Shown here: positions 1-9,358 of the stretch, in pieces
Position numbering within the stretch: position 1 is the stretch's first letter
Layout: the number at the start of each line of letters is the position of its first letter
Notes under the pieces: model-generated
Told to the model about the DNA's origin: nothing
Databases searched by the model: none
What the model saw: only the letters and a program-made list of their open reading frames with translations
Source: Pullibacteroides sp964436335
GTDB lineage: Bacteria; Bacteroidota; Bacteroidia; Bacteroidales; P3
Direction of reading: 5' to 3'
Assembly: GCA_964436335.1 (NCBI GenBank)
Contig: CAYTCD010000019.1
Span: forward strand, 1 to 25,303
Length of the DNA: 25,303 nucleotides
Translations under genes and position numbers: made by a program

Positions 1-387
1 CTTGAGCGTTTCCCGTAGTTGGGGCGTGGGGTCGGGTAAAGCATCGATACCGTTGCAGAGTGCATTCACATAAAGCCCTGAACCACCGGTCATGATTACC
101 GTGTCGTGATGTATAAAAAGTTTTTCCAGCAGGGCTAAGGCTTCTTGTTCGTAGCGTGAGGCACTGTAATACTCTGAAATGCTTTTACAAGCGATAAAAT
201 GATGCTTTACGGCAGAGAGCTCTTCGGGTTGGGGACGGGCCACGCCGATATTCATCTCACGGTAAAACTGCCGGGAATCGGCCGAAACGATTTCGGTGTT
301 TTCTTCCTGTGCCCATTGGATGGCCAAAGCCGTTTTCCCCACGGCGGTAGGGCCTTCCAAAACCTTGAGCGTTTTTTTTCCGTCCAT
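1..387 (-). CDS. miaA: tRNA dimethylallyltransferase MiaA, N-terminal part (runs off the window)
   Basis: Reading the minus strand from the ATG at 387-385 gives 129 uninterrupted codons to the window edge. MiaA transfers a dimethylallyl group to A37 of tRNAs that read codons beginning with U. The P-loop GPTAVGKT lies at about residues 12-19, followed by the family motif SADSRQ(F)Y at about 36-43 and the TGGSGLY motif at about 113-119, all in the expected order and spacing. The start codon lies two bases after the TAG stop of the CCA-adding enzyme, so the two tRNA-processing genes are probably co-transcribed and possibly translationally coupled. The C-terminal half is outside the window. I see no frame damage in the visible part. 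Confidence 0.93.
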   Translation of the reverse strand, partial: MDGKKTLKVLEGPTAVGKTALAIQWAQEENTEIVSADSRQFYREMNIGVARPQPEELSAVKHHFIACKSISEYYSASRYEQEALALLEKLFIHHDTVIMTGGSGLYVNALCNGIDALPDPTPQLRETLK

Positions 388-389
388 GG

Positions 390-1847
390 CTATGCTTTTG
401 GGCCGTCTTGCGTCCGGGCGGTGTCGGCGGGCTGCAGACCGAGTTCGGTGCCTATGCGTAACATCATCTCCCAGGCTTCAGTGCGGTTGTTACCGATCGC
501 GCCTTCCAGTATGGCATCTTTGATACGGGTCTTGATGATACCGATTTCGGCACAGGGCGGCACCCCGAAATATTCCATGATATCTGCACCCGAAACAGGA
601 GGTTGAAAATTACGGATACGGTCTTTTTCTTCGAGTTCCTTCAGTTTTTTTTCTACGATGGAGAAATTATTTCTGTATTTGATTACTTTCTCGCGGTTTT
701 TGGAAGTAATGTCGGCCCTGGCCAAAGTCATGAGGGCATCGATGTCGTTACCGGCCTCGAACAGCAGACGGCGCACGGCAGAGTCGGTTACAATATCTTC
801 GGCCAAAACGATGGGACGCAGGTGGAGTTCCACCATTTTCTTGACAAAGCGCATATGATCGTCCATCGGTAGCTTGAAATGCCGAAAGATACCTGGAACC
901 ATTTTGCTGCCTACGAATTCGTGCCCGTGGAAGGTCCAGCCGCGCGGCTCTTCGAACCGTTTGGTCTTGGGTTTGGCAATATCGTGCAGGAGCGCCGCCC
1001 AGCGCAGCCAAAGGTCGCCACCGGCATACGCCACGTGGTCAAGTACTTCGAGTGTATGTTCAAAGTTGTCCTTATGCGCTTTTTTATTGCGTACCTCCAC
1101 CCCCTTGAGGGCCGTCATATCGGGAAAGAAGATAGGGAGAAGTCCGGCGGCGTCCAACAGTTTGAATCCATAGGAAGGTTTGGGCGAGAGCAGAATCTTA
1201 TTGAGTTCTTCGGTGATGCGTTCGGCCGAAAGGATACGGCACCGTTCCGCATTGCGCACAATGGCCTCGAACGTTTCCGGGTCTATGTCGAAAAAAAGTT
1301 GGGTGGCGAAGCGTATGGCGCGGAACATGCGCAGAGGGTCTTCCGAAAAGCTGATATCGGGGTCGCGGTGTACGCGGATTATCTGGCGTTCCAAGTCCCG
1401 GAGTCCGTTGAAAGGATCCAGCAACTGCCCGTAAGATTGCTGATTGAGGGAAATGGCCAAGGCGTTGATGCTGAAATCGCGCCGCATCTGGTCTTCTTCG
1501 AGTGTGCCGGCTTCTACCACAGGCTTGCGCGAATCGGGCAGGTAGGTCTCCTTGCGGGCCCCCACAAACTCCACCTCCATGCCGTCGTGGTAAAACTTAC
1601 AGGTGCCGAATTGAGGAAACTCGTGCAGTTCGGGTTCGACACCGCTGCTTTGGCCTATCTCCCGACAAATGGCGCGGCAAAGACGGATGCCATCGCCTAT
1701 CACCACGCAGTCAACGTCGGCACAAGGGCGGTGTAACATCAAATCGCGCACGAATCCACCTACGATAAAGGTCTGCACATTTTCCCTATCGGCCACTTGG
1801 CGGATAATGGAAAATACGGGATGGTTCAGTTCTTTTTCAAGATTCAT
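390..1847 (-). CDS. cca: CCA tRNA nucleotidyltransferase with HD domain
   Basis: A 485-residue protein adding or repairing the 3' CCA end of tRNA. The nucleotidyltransferase head shows the VGGFVRD motif and a DVD acid pair near residues 30-48. The poly(A)-polymerase-type RNA-binding region follows (FSEDPLRMFRAIRFA), then an HD phosphohydrolase-like domain (LLHDIAKP). I chose ATG 1847 (MNLEKEL...) because the alternative upstream start at 1928 adds 27 residues unlike the family and crosses the promoter-like element at 1854-1861; the adjacent ATG at 1850 is equally possible. It is divergent from mreB and directly followed by miaA. Confidence 0.93.
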   Translation of the reverse strand: MNLEKELNHPVFSIIRQVADRENVQTFIVGGFVRDLMLHRPCADVDCVVIGDGIRLCRAICREIGQSSGVEPELHEFPQFGTCKFYHDGMEVEFVGARKETYLPDSRKPVVEAGTLEEDQMRRDFSINALAISLNQQSYGQLLDPFNGLRDLERQIIRVHRDPDISFSEDPLRMFRAIRFATQLFFDIDPETFEAIVRNAERCRILSAERITEELNKILLSPKPSYGFKLLDAAGLLPIFFPDMTALKGVEVRNKKAHKDNFEHTLEVLDHVAYAGGDLWLRWAALLHDIAKPKTKRFEEPRGWTFHGHEFVGSKMVPGIFRHFKLPMDDHMRFVKKMVELHLRPIVLAEDIVTDSAVRRLLFEAGNDIDALMTLARADITSKNREKVIKYRNNFSIVEKKLKELEEKDRIRNFQPPVSGADIMEYFGVPPCAEIGIIKTRIKDAILEGAIGNNRTEAWEMMLRIGTELGLQPADTARTQDGPKA

Positions 1848-1853
1848 CATGTG

Positions 1854-1861
1854 CAAAATTA
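1854..1861 (-). promoter_or_regulatory. -7 promoter element for cca-miaA
   Basis: TAATTTTG on the minus strand matches TAnnTTTG. It ends only three bases before ATG 1850, so transcripts would start at or next to the start codon. I see no good -33 element at the usual spacing, which lowers confidence. Confidence 0.4.
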
Positions 1862-1881
1862 TACAAACTGTGGCAAAATGC

Positions 1882-1912
1882 TTTGTCATAAGAAACAAAA
1901 TAACTACCTTTG
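1882..1912 (+). promoter_or_regulatory. Bacteroidota-type promoter for mreBCD
   Basis: TTTG (1882-1885), 19 bp, then TACCTTTG (1905-1912), a full match to the -33/-7 consensus of the phylum's primary sigma factor. The inferred start is near 1917, giving an untranslated leader of roughly 65-70 nt before mreB. Confidence 0.8.
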
Positions 1913-1940
1913 GCGGTTGTATCGGCATTTAAAGCCGGTC

Positions 1941-1984
1941 TCTCCGTTTCAGAAAACGGAGATTAAGCAAAGAGATTAAGCAAA
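1941..1984 (+). other. mreB leader: perfect hairpin followed by a 13-bp tandem repeat
   Basis: TCTCCGTTT (1941-1949) pairs perfectly with AAACGGAGA (1954-1962) around a four-base loop. It is partly overlapped by GAGATTAAGCAAA, present twice head to tail (1959-1971 and 1972-1984), with the second copy ending on the base before the mreB ATG. There is no U-tract after the hairpin, so it does not look like a terminator. A role in translation initiation is inference. Confidence 0.6.
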
Positions 1985-3007
1985 ATGGGTCTTTTTTCAT
2001 TCATGAACAGGGAAATCGCGATTGACCTGGGAACGGCCAACACGATTATCATATACAATGACAAAGTGGTGGTGGACGAACCTTCGGTCATCGCCTTGGA
2101 ACGCAACACGGGCAAGGTGCTCGCGGTGGGCAAGTACGCCATGATGATGCATGGCAAGACACCCGACAACATCCGCACCGTCCGCCCCATGAAAGACGGG
2201 GTTATCGCCGATTTTCAGGCGACCGAAAGTCTGATGCGGGAACTTATCAAGAAGATTCCCGCGCCTAAGTCGGTGTTTCCGCCTGCTTTGAAAATGGTTA
2301 TCTGTATTCCTTCGGGCATCACCGAAGTGGAAGAACGCGCCGTAAGGGATTCGGCCGAACAGGCGGGGGCCCGTGATGTGCGGCTTATCCATGAGCCTAT
2401 GGCGGCGGCCATCGGTATCGGCTTGAATGTACTTGAACCCCATGGCAACATGGTGGTGGATATAGGTGGCGGTACAAGTGAGATTGCGGTTATCGCCCTG
2501 GGCGGCATTGTCAGCAACAAGTCTATCCGCATTGCCGGCGATGATTTCAATCAGGACATCAAGGAATACATGCGCAAGCGTCATAACATCAGCATCGGTG
2601 ACTATACTTCCGAACGCATCAAGATTGAAGTGGGCGCGGCACTTCCCGAATTGGACACGCCCCCCGAAGATTTTGCCGTGCAGGGGCGCGATATGTTGAC
2701 CGGGATTCCCAAGGAAATCATTGTCAATTACGCCGAGATCGCGCAGGCTTTGGACCGTTCGATCCTCAAGATAGAGGCGGCCGTACTCAATGCCTTGGAA
2801 ATGACTCCGCCCGAATTATCGGCGGATATCTTCAAGACGGGTATCTATTTGGCCGGCGGTGGTTCTCTCTTGCGTGGTTTAGACAAGCGTTTGGCGGCCA
2901 AGACCAAGTTGCCCGTACATCTGGCGGAAGACCCCTTGCGCGCCGTGGCCCGCGGTACGGGTATCGCGCTTAAAAATTTCGACAAGTTCACGTTCCTCAT
3001 CAAGTAG
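1985..3007 (+). CDS. mreB: Rod shape-determining actin homologue MreB
   Basis: A 340-residue protein of typical MreB length. It has the actin-fold phosphate-1 motif IDLGTANT near residues 12-19, the phosphate-2/adenosine motif DIGGGTSEIAV near 160-170, and LAGGGSLLRG near 290-299. MreB polymerises under the inner membrane and positions the cell-wall elongation machinery. It is the first gene of mreBCD, 24 bp ahead of mreC, with its own promoter and a structured leader carrying a 13-bp tandem repeat. Start ATG 1985 gives the expected short amphipathic N-terminus (MGLFSFMNRE). Confidence 0.97.
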   Translation: MGLFSFMNREIAIDLGTANTIIIYNDKVVVDEPSVIALERNTGKVLAVGKYAMMMHGKTPDNIRTVRPMKDGVIADFQATESLMRELIKKIPAPKSVFPPALKMVICIPSGITEVEERAVRDSAEQAGARDVRLIHEPMAAAIGIGLNVLEPHGNMVVDIGGGTSEIAVIALGGIVSNKSIRIAGDDFNQDIKEYMRKRHNISIGDYTSERIKIEVGAALPELDTPPEDFAVQGRDMLTGIPKEIIVNYAEIAQALDRSILKIEAAVLNALEMTPPELSADIFKTGIYLAGGGSLLRGLDKRLAAKTKLPVHLAEDPLRAVARGTGIALKNFDKFTFLIK

Positions 3008-3031
3008 GTTGTTCTTCGTTGCCCGCACAAG

Positions 3032-3865
3032 ATGAAGAACCTTGTTCAGTTATTAAAACGGAACTTCTACATTGTCCTCTTCCTCGTATTGGAAGCGGTG
3101 GCGCTTGCCATGTTTTTCCGCAACAGTCAACAGCAGGAATCCCGTTTCTACAATTTCTGCACCAGCGTGAAAGGGATTTTTCTTTCGGTGGGCGGTGATT
3201 ATCGCAGCAGGCAGGAATTACGTATTGAGAATGAAAGGCTTCAGAGGGAAAACGCTTATCTGCGGGCCAATAGCGAAACTTCTTATTTCTCCACTTCCCA
3301 CCTTGTTGATACGGTAAAGGGCGACACGCTCTATAAACAGATGTACGTGTATATGCCAGCCCGTATCATAAGTGGCTCCATCCATCTTACCGACAATTAT
3401 TTTGTTTTGGATGCCGGTTTTCAGGAAGGTATCGAACCGGGTATGGCGGTAATTTCACCCAACGGTATAGTGGGTATCGTCAATCAGGTTTCGCGTTATT
3501 TCTGTTCGGTCATTTCCGTGTTGCATCATCAGAGCATGATCAGCGCCGCTTTGGCAGAGAGTGGACATTCAGGTTCACTTACATGGCCGGGGGCTCGTTT
3601 TGACGAAGCCTTGTTGAGCGATATTCCTTCGCATATCAAGGTGCGTATTGGTGACAGGGTGGTTACCAGTGGTCTGTCGGTTGTTTATCCGGGCGGTATT
3701 CCGGTTGGGTTCGTATCGGAAATAGCGTTGGACGAAAGTGGGGATTTCTATCGTCTGAAAGTTCATTTCAGCGAGGATTACACCCGCATCGACAAAGTTT
3801 ACATCATCAAGAATCTTTTTAAGGAGGATATGGAATCATGCAAAGTGCCTTCTGGAAAAATCTGA
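3032..3865 (+). CDS. mreC: Rod shape-determining protein MreC
   Basis: A 277-residue membrane-anchored periplasmic scaffold of the elongasome. The N-terminal segment at about residues 11-28 (FYIVLFLVLEAVALAMFF) is the single membrane anchor. A charged helical stretch at about 60-85 (RSRQELRIENERLQRENAYL) fits the MreC coiled coil. The rest matches the MreC beta-barrel domain, with NYFVLDAGFQEGIEPGMAV and GDRVVTSGLSVVYPGGIPVG. Its 3' end overlaps the start of mreD by 28 bp and contains the Shine-Dalgarno-like sequence used for mreD. Confidence 0.94.
   Translation: MKNLVQLLKRNFYIVLFLVLEAVALAMFFRNSQQQESRFYNFCTSVKGIFLSVGGDYRSRQELRIENERLQRENAYLRANSETSYFSTSHLVDTVKGDTLYKQMYVYMPARIISGSIHLTDNYFVLDAGFQEGIEPGMAVISPNGIVGIVNQVSRYFCSVISVLHHQSMISAALAESGHSGSLTWPGARFDEALLSDIPSHIKVRIGDRVVTSGLSVVYPGGIPVGFVSEIALDESGDFYRLKVHFSEDYTRIDKVYIIKNLFKEDMESCKVPSGKI
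3821..3827 (+). promoter_or_regulatory. Shine-Dalgarno sequence for mreD inside mreC
   Basis: AAGGAGG lies 10 bases before the mreD ATG at 3838. Strong anti-16S matches are uncommon in this phylum, and this is the only clear one I noticed here. It is placed inside the upstream coding region, as expected for translational coupling in an overlapping gene pair. Confidence 0.6.
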
Positions 3866-4365
3866 TCCGTTTTCTGTTTCTGATTCTTTTGCAGGGCATG
3901 GTATTGGAACATATCGATTTGCCCGGCCATCTGCATTTGATGGTGATCCCTCTCTTTATCCTGCTTCTTCCGATGCAGTTGCCGGCAGTGCCGCTTCTGC
4001 TTCTGAGTTTTCTGTCGGGATTTTGTGTGGATCTGCTCTGTCAGGTTCCGGGTTTGAATGCAGCTTCGGCCACCATGATGGGATTTTCCCGTATCGTGTA
4101 TTTTAGAATGAAGAACAGGCGCGAGGCTGTGCGGGATACAGATCTTGCGGGAACGCCGCTGCCTTCGGAAATGGGCTGGGGGGGCTTTATCGTTTATACG
4201 CTTTGGACGGTGGGAATGTTCCATATTGTATATTTTATGTTAGACGCCTTCAGTCTGCGGCATATCTTCTATACCGTTTATCTCATGGCGGGCAGCGCTT
4301 TGCTGTGTTTTCTTGTTGTATTGTTCACCGTTTCCGTTTTTCGCCCCCATATAAGTACGCGATAG
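3838..4365 (+). CDS. mreD: Rod shape-determining protein MreD
   Basis: A 175-residue, very hydrophobic protein with about five membrane segments, the length and character of MreD, an inner-membrane component of the elongation complex. Position right after mreC and the 28-bp overlap support the call more than the poorly conserved sequence does. The start is ATG 3838, which has the Shine-Dalgarno sequence at 3821-3827. The stop codon (4363-4365) abuts the first unit of the tandem repeat array; the protein is not obviously truncated. mrdA and rodA, which commonly follow mreD in related bacteria, are absent from this position. Confidence 0.88.
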   Translation: MQSAFWKNLIRFLFLILLQGMVLEHIDLPGHLHLMVIPLFILLLPMQLPAVPLLLLSFLSGFCVDLLCQVPGLNAASATMMGFSRIVYFRMKNRREAVRDTDLAGTPLPSEMGWGGFIVYTLWTVGMFHIVYFMLDAFSLRHIFYTVYLMAGSALLCFLVVLFTVSVFRPHISTR

Positions 4366-4592
4366 TCTCGGCAGTTCCAACTTGCGCAGTTGTATCTGCG
4401 CTCGACTTTTTGTACCTTTTGCTTCGCACAAGGTACTTCGTCTCGGCAGTTCCAACTTGCAAGTCCGGCTTGCAGTTGTATCTGCGCTCGACTTTTTGTA
4501 CCTTTTGCTTCGCACAAGGTACTTCGTCTCGGCAGTTCCAACTTGCAAGCTCAGCTTGCAGTTGTATCTGCGCTCGACTTTTTGTACCTTTG
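4366..4592 (+). repeat. Array of three tandem hairpin-rich units (about 86 bp each)
   Basis: Units run 4366-4440 (75 bp), 4441-4526 (86 bp) and 4527 to about 4592. Each begins TCTCGGCAGTTCCAACTTGC. Unit 1 lacks 11 bp in the centre of a dyad that units 2 and 3 carry (GCAAG...CTTGC). Units 1 and 2 contain a second inverted repeat, GTACCTTTTGC / GCACAAGGTAC around TTC, with one mismatch; unit 3 diverges just after GTACCTTTG. Several reading frames on both strands remain open through the array, producing spurious ORFs. This is intergenic, non-coding repeat DNA in my reading. Confidence 0.85.
4562..4592 (+). promoter_or_regulatory. Promoter for the methylmalonyl-CoA mutase gene, embedded in repeat unit 3
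   Basis: TTG (4562-4564), about 20 bp, then TACCTTTG (4585-4592). Repeat units 1 and 2 have an extra T (TACCTTTTG) in the same element, so only unit 3 matches the consensus exactly. The inferred start is near 4597. Confidence 0.6.
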
Positions 4593-4603
4593 CCTGTTTT
4601 TTG

Positions 4604-4628
4604 CGGTAGCGGGAAACCGTTTGTACCG
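4604..4628 (+). other. Leader hairpin with GAAA tetraloop upstream of the mutase gene
   Basis: CGGTA (4604-4608) pairs with TACCG (4624-4628), and CGG (4610-4612) pairs with CCG (4617-4619) around the GNRA-type loop GAAA (4613-4616), with a small internal loop between. It would lie just downstream of the inferred transcription start. It is far too short to be a cobalamin riboswitch. Function is unknown. Confidence 0.4.
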
Positions 4629-4651
4629 TAGTTTTTCAAAATGCATATTTT

Positions 4652-6799
<2,148 letters not shown>

Positions 6800-6819
6800 T
6801 CCACACAAGAAACTACGCT

Positions 6820-7533
6820 ATGAACCGTCATCTTCTGCTTATCAGCAATTCCACCAATGCGGGCGAAGCCTATCTGGCTTGGCCCGCCAAAGATATAGAG
6901 AATTTTTTCAAACGGTTCGGCATCAAACGCGTATTGTTTGCGCCGTATGCAGGCGTTACCCCGGGCTATGACGCCTATGCCGAAAAAGTGGCGGGCGTGT
7001 TCGCCAAAATGGGTGTGGCGCTTGATTCGGTTCACTGTTTTGAACATCCCATTACGGCAGTGCAGAATGCCGAATGTATTGTGGTGGGCGGTGGAAACAC
7101 TTTCCATCTGGTAAAGATGATGCAACAGACGGGAATCATGAAGGCCATCCGCGAAAAAGTGCTGCAGGGATGTCCGTATATGGGATGGAGCGCGGGTTCA
7201 AATGTGGCTTGTCCTTCCATCCGCACCACCAACGATATGCCTATTGTGCAGCCGGAGTCTTTCAATGCCTTGAATCTGGTGCCTTTTCAGATAAATCCGC
7301 ATTATTTAGATGCCAATCCTGCCGGGCATGGCGGGGAAACACGCGAGGACCGTATCCGCGAATTTATGGTGGTGAATCCCGATATCTACATAGTTGGATT
7401 ACGCGAAGCCACTGCTTTGGTGGTAGAAGGCGACAAGATGGAATTGACAGGAAGCCGCAAAATGCGGCTTTTCAAGGCCGGAGAAAATCCCCGCGAAATA
7501 GAACCGGGCGATGTTTCGTTTCTGTTGCAATAA
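6820..7533 (+). CDS. pepE: Dipeptidase E (alpha-aspartyl dipeptidase, peptidase S51)
   Basis: A 237-residue cytoplasmic serine peptidase that cleaves Asp-X dipeptides. The nucleophile elbow GWSAGSN places the catalytic serine at about residue 124, and the histidine is in INPHYLDAN at about 161. VVGGGNTFHL, which lines the active site in the family, is at about 88-97. The length equals that of the enterobacterial enzyme. It follows the mutase gene by 20 bp and has no promoter of its own that I can see, so it is likely read from the same transcript. A strong hairpin terminator follows. Confidence 0.93.
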   Translation: MNRHLLLISNSTNAGEAYLAWPAKDIENFFKRFGIKRVLFAPYAGVTPGYDAYAEKVAGVFAKMGVALDSVHCFEHPITAVQNAECIVVGGGNTFHLVKMMQQTGIMKAIREKVLQGCPYMGWSAGSNVACPSIRTTNDMPIVQPESFNALNLVPFQINPHYLDANPAGHGGETREDRIREFMVVNPDIYIVGLREATALVVEGDKMELTGSRKMRLFKAGENPREIEPGDVSFLLQ

Positions 7534-7549
7534 AAATGGTTTTTCTATA

Positions 7550-7592
7550 GAAAGAGGGCGGATCGTTTTTACGGTCCGTCCTCTTTCTTTTT
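7550..7592 (+). terminator. Rho-independent terminator after pepE
   Basis: A 16-bp stem (7550-7565 with 7572-7587) whose only two irregular pairs are G-U wobbles, a six-base loop and a following T-tract (7588-7592). It lies between the convergent pepE and the IspD-like gene. The opposite direction has only a poor T-tract, so it mainly serves the plus strand. Confidence 0.85.
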
Positions 7593-7614
7593 GTCAGGAA
7601 TCAAGTATATCGGA

Positions 7615-8325
7615 TTATTTGAGTAAGGTACGTATCATCGGCAGATCCTGAGGAGTAGTGAGTTTGAGGTTGCGTTCTTCGCCCTGTACGATAAAGATGG
7701 GAATTTCGGGAAGATACCGGAGCACCACGCCGCAATCGTCGGTGGTAGTGAAATGGGGGTCTTTGAGCGCGTTCCCGTATGCTTGGGCGATCACTTCCAC
7801 GCGGAAGGCCTGAGGGGTTTGGCTGCGCATAAGCCGGTTACGGTCGGGAACGCTTTCTATAAAACCGTCTTTTACCTTTAATATGGTGTCGGTGCAGGGC
7901 AAGGCCACATCTACGGCCTGGTGCTGTTGTAAGGCCGCACATACGTTGTTTATAATCTCTTGGCTTACGAGAGGCCGCGCCGCATCGTGAAAGATCAGAT
8001 TCGCACCGCTGTTTTGATAGGCTTTGATGGCCGAAAGTGAGGAATGGTAACGTTCTTTTCCGCCCGGCAGGATGTTCTTGAGTTTGCGCCAGTGGTTTTT
8101 GTTGGCCATCTCTTGCACTTTCTCTTTCCATTCGGGCGTGCAGACAATAGCCGTTTCGTGTATGCGCGTGTTCTTTTCGAACGCATCCACAGCAAGTTCC
8201 AACACCGTTTTTCCACCCAAAGGCAAAAACTGCTTGGGCAAATCTCCTCCCATGCGGTGGCCGCTGCCTCCGGCCAGAATGATGGCGATGTTGCGGGGTG
8301 GGATGGTTTGATTCTCGTTTGTCAT
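7615..8325 (-). CDS. IspD/TarI-family cytidylyltransferase
   Basis: A 236-residue CTP-dependent sugar/alditol-phosphate cytidylyltransferase. It shows the CTP-binding loop LAGGSGHRM (17-25) with KQ at 31-32, HDAARP (113-118), RSQTPQAF (167-174), TDDCGVV (195-201) and NLKLTTPQDL (219-228). It could be IspD (CDP-methylerythritol, isoprenoid synthesis) or a TarI/ISPD-like enzyme (CDP-ribitol). Features such as CTPEW, RSQTPQAF and TDDCGVV look to me closer to glycan-associated members, and LicD, SDR and a second cytidylyltransferase lie in the same region. I therefore leave the symbol empty. Start ATG 8325 is preferred over 8499 because the extension overlaps the neighbouring gene and is not family-like. 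Confidence 0.85.
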   Translation of the reverse strand: MTNENQTIPPRNIAIILAGGSGHRMGGDLPKQFLPLGGKTVLELAVDAFEKNTRIHETAIVCTPEWKEKVQEMANKNHWRKLKNILPGGKERYHSSLSAIKAYQNSGANLIFHDAARPLVSQEIINNVCAALQQHQAVDVALPCTDTILKVKDGFIESVPDRNRLMRSQTPQAFRVEVIAQAYGNALKDPHFTTTDDCGVVLRYLPEIPIFIVQGEERNLKLTTPQDLPMIRTLLK

Positions 8326-8343
8326 GACTGAACCTACTTGGCG

Positions 8344-8351
8344 CAAAGGTA
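8344..8351 (-). promoter_or_regulatory. -7 element for the IspD-like gene
   Basis: TACCTTTG on the minus strand, 18 bases upstream of the ATG at 8325, in the 95-bp gap after the GT14 gene. No clear -33 element. It suggests separate transcription from the flippase-GT14 pair. Confidence 0.5.
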
Positions 8352-8420
8352 GGTTTTTATTTGGGTTTGGAATACGTTTGAGCGGAATGTTTTGGTGATG
8401 TTCGGTCGGAAAAATGTAAA

Positions 8421-9347
8421 CTATCGCGTATAAACCTTTTCTTCTTCTTTCCGTAGGGCATCCAATTGATCCATTAGACTGTCGCTGATGCCTGTACACG
8501 TTTTTCGGCAGAACATCTTTCCGCTATGGAGAATCATAGGCAGGTCTTTATCGGTAAGCACCTTGATAATGGGGTTGTAATCTATATAATGCAAAGGTGT
8601 GAGATCGAAAAGCGAGGTGTATTCGCCATTAATCAGTTGCGCTTTGCAAGCATAGGGCGAATTAAATACCAAGGTTTGCCACAAGGTTTCATCCGGTCCG
8701 AAAGAGGTTCGGAAATACGATTCTATTTCGGGATGTTTCTCAAATGTATCAAGTAGATAATGAGCGAGACGGGGTGTAATGCACCACCATGAACTTCCTT
8801 TATGGAGTTTATAGGGATGATTGGCAAAAAGAGTATTTATGGTTAACGGTTTACGGACTCCCAGCAGATAGAGTAATTTGCGGCTACGGGTACGGATAAA
8901 GGTGCGTAGGGGGTATGGAAAGTTCAACATGGGGAAAGGGCGGTACATACGATATAGCCGATTGATTTCTTTTTTTTGTTGCGTCATATCAATTCCGCAG
9001 ATATATTCGGTATCGTGGAATTCGGTCAGGAATTTTTGTATTCGTGCATTGCTCCATACAGGATAATCCAATCCGCTTATCAAGAACAATCTGTCGAAAG
9101 TTTTTCCCGAATGGAGCGCGGCTCGTAACAATGCCGCTTGATAATGAACCTGTGATATTTCACCCCAATGTATATCGTATCTTTCTTCGATGAAATGCAC
9201 ATTTTCTCTCTCGCACGCAGCAAAGAGCGATATATCGACTTTTGCATCCACATGAATGAAAAATTCGGCATGAGGTTGCAGTGCATCGATAAGCCGAAAC
9301 ATATGACGGGGATCTGTATGCGCCGATATGAGGTATGCTATTTTCAT
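8421..9347 (-). CDS. GT14-type glycosyltransferase (core-2/I-branching beta-1,6-GlcNAc transferase family)
   Basis: A 308-residue protein resembling the core-2/I-branching family. It starts KIAYLISAHTDP, has HVDAKVD near residues 33-39, FLISGLDYPV near 93-102, the family hallmark KGSSWWCIT near 185-193, and SFGPDETLWQT near 216-226, which contains the acidic catalytic region. No signal peptide, so cytoplasmic as expected for glycan assembly. Its ATG lies 11 bp after the flippase stop, an operon arrangement. Bacterial members add sugars to capsule, LPS or exopolysaccharide; donor and acceptor cannot be told. The DNA is visibly more AT-rich than the flanking core genes. Confidence 0.85.
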   Translation of the reverse strand: MKIAYLISAHTDPRHMFRLIDALQPHAEFFIHVDAKVDISLFAACERENVHFIEERYDIHWGEISQVHYQAALLRAALHSGKTFDRLFLISGLDYPVWSNARIQKFLTEFHDTEYICGIDMTQQKKEINRLYRMYRPFPMLNFPYPLRTFIRTRSRKLLYLLGVRKPLTINTLFANHPYKLHKGSSWWCITPRLAHYLLDTFEKHPEIESYFRTSFGPDETLWQTLVFNSPYACKAQLINGEYTSLFDLTPLHYIDYNPIIKVLTDKDLPMILHSGKMFCRKTCTGISDSLMDQLDALRKEEEKVYTR

Positions 9348-9358
9348 CGGGATGAGAT

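Noticed and set aside
879..1736. 285-codon plus-strand frame over the CCA-adding enzyme gene
   Set aside because: Antisense shadow of a gene with clear nucleotidyltransferase and HD motifs.
4366..4592. CRISPR array
   Set aside because: Repeats are long and directly adjacent, with no spacers of regular length and no cas genes nearby.
4593..4651. Cobalamin riboswitch before the B12-dependent mutase gene
   Set aside because: The leader after the inferred start is only about 55 nt, far shorter than the roughly 200-nt aptamer, and I see no B12-box.
8326..8499. N-terminal extension of the IspD-like protein
   Set aside because: The 58 extra residues overlap the end of the GT14 gene and the promoter element, and precede the family's normal N-terminus.
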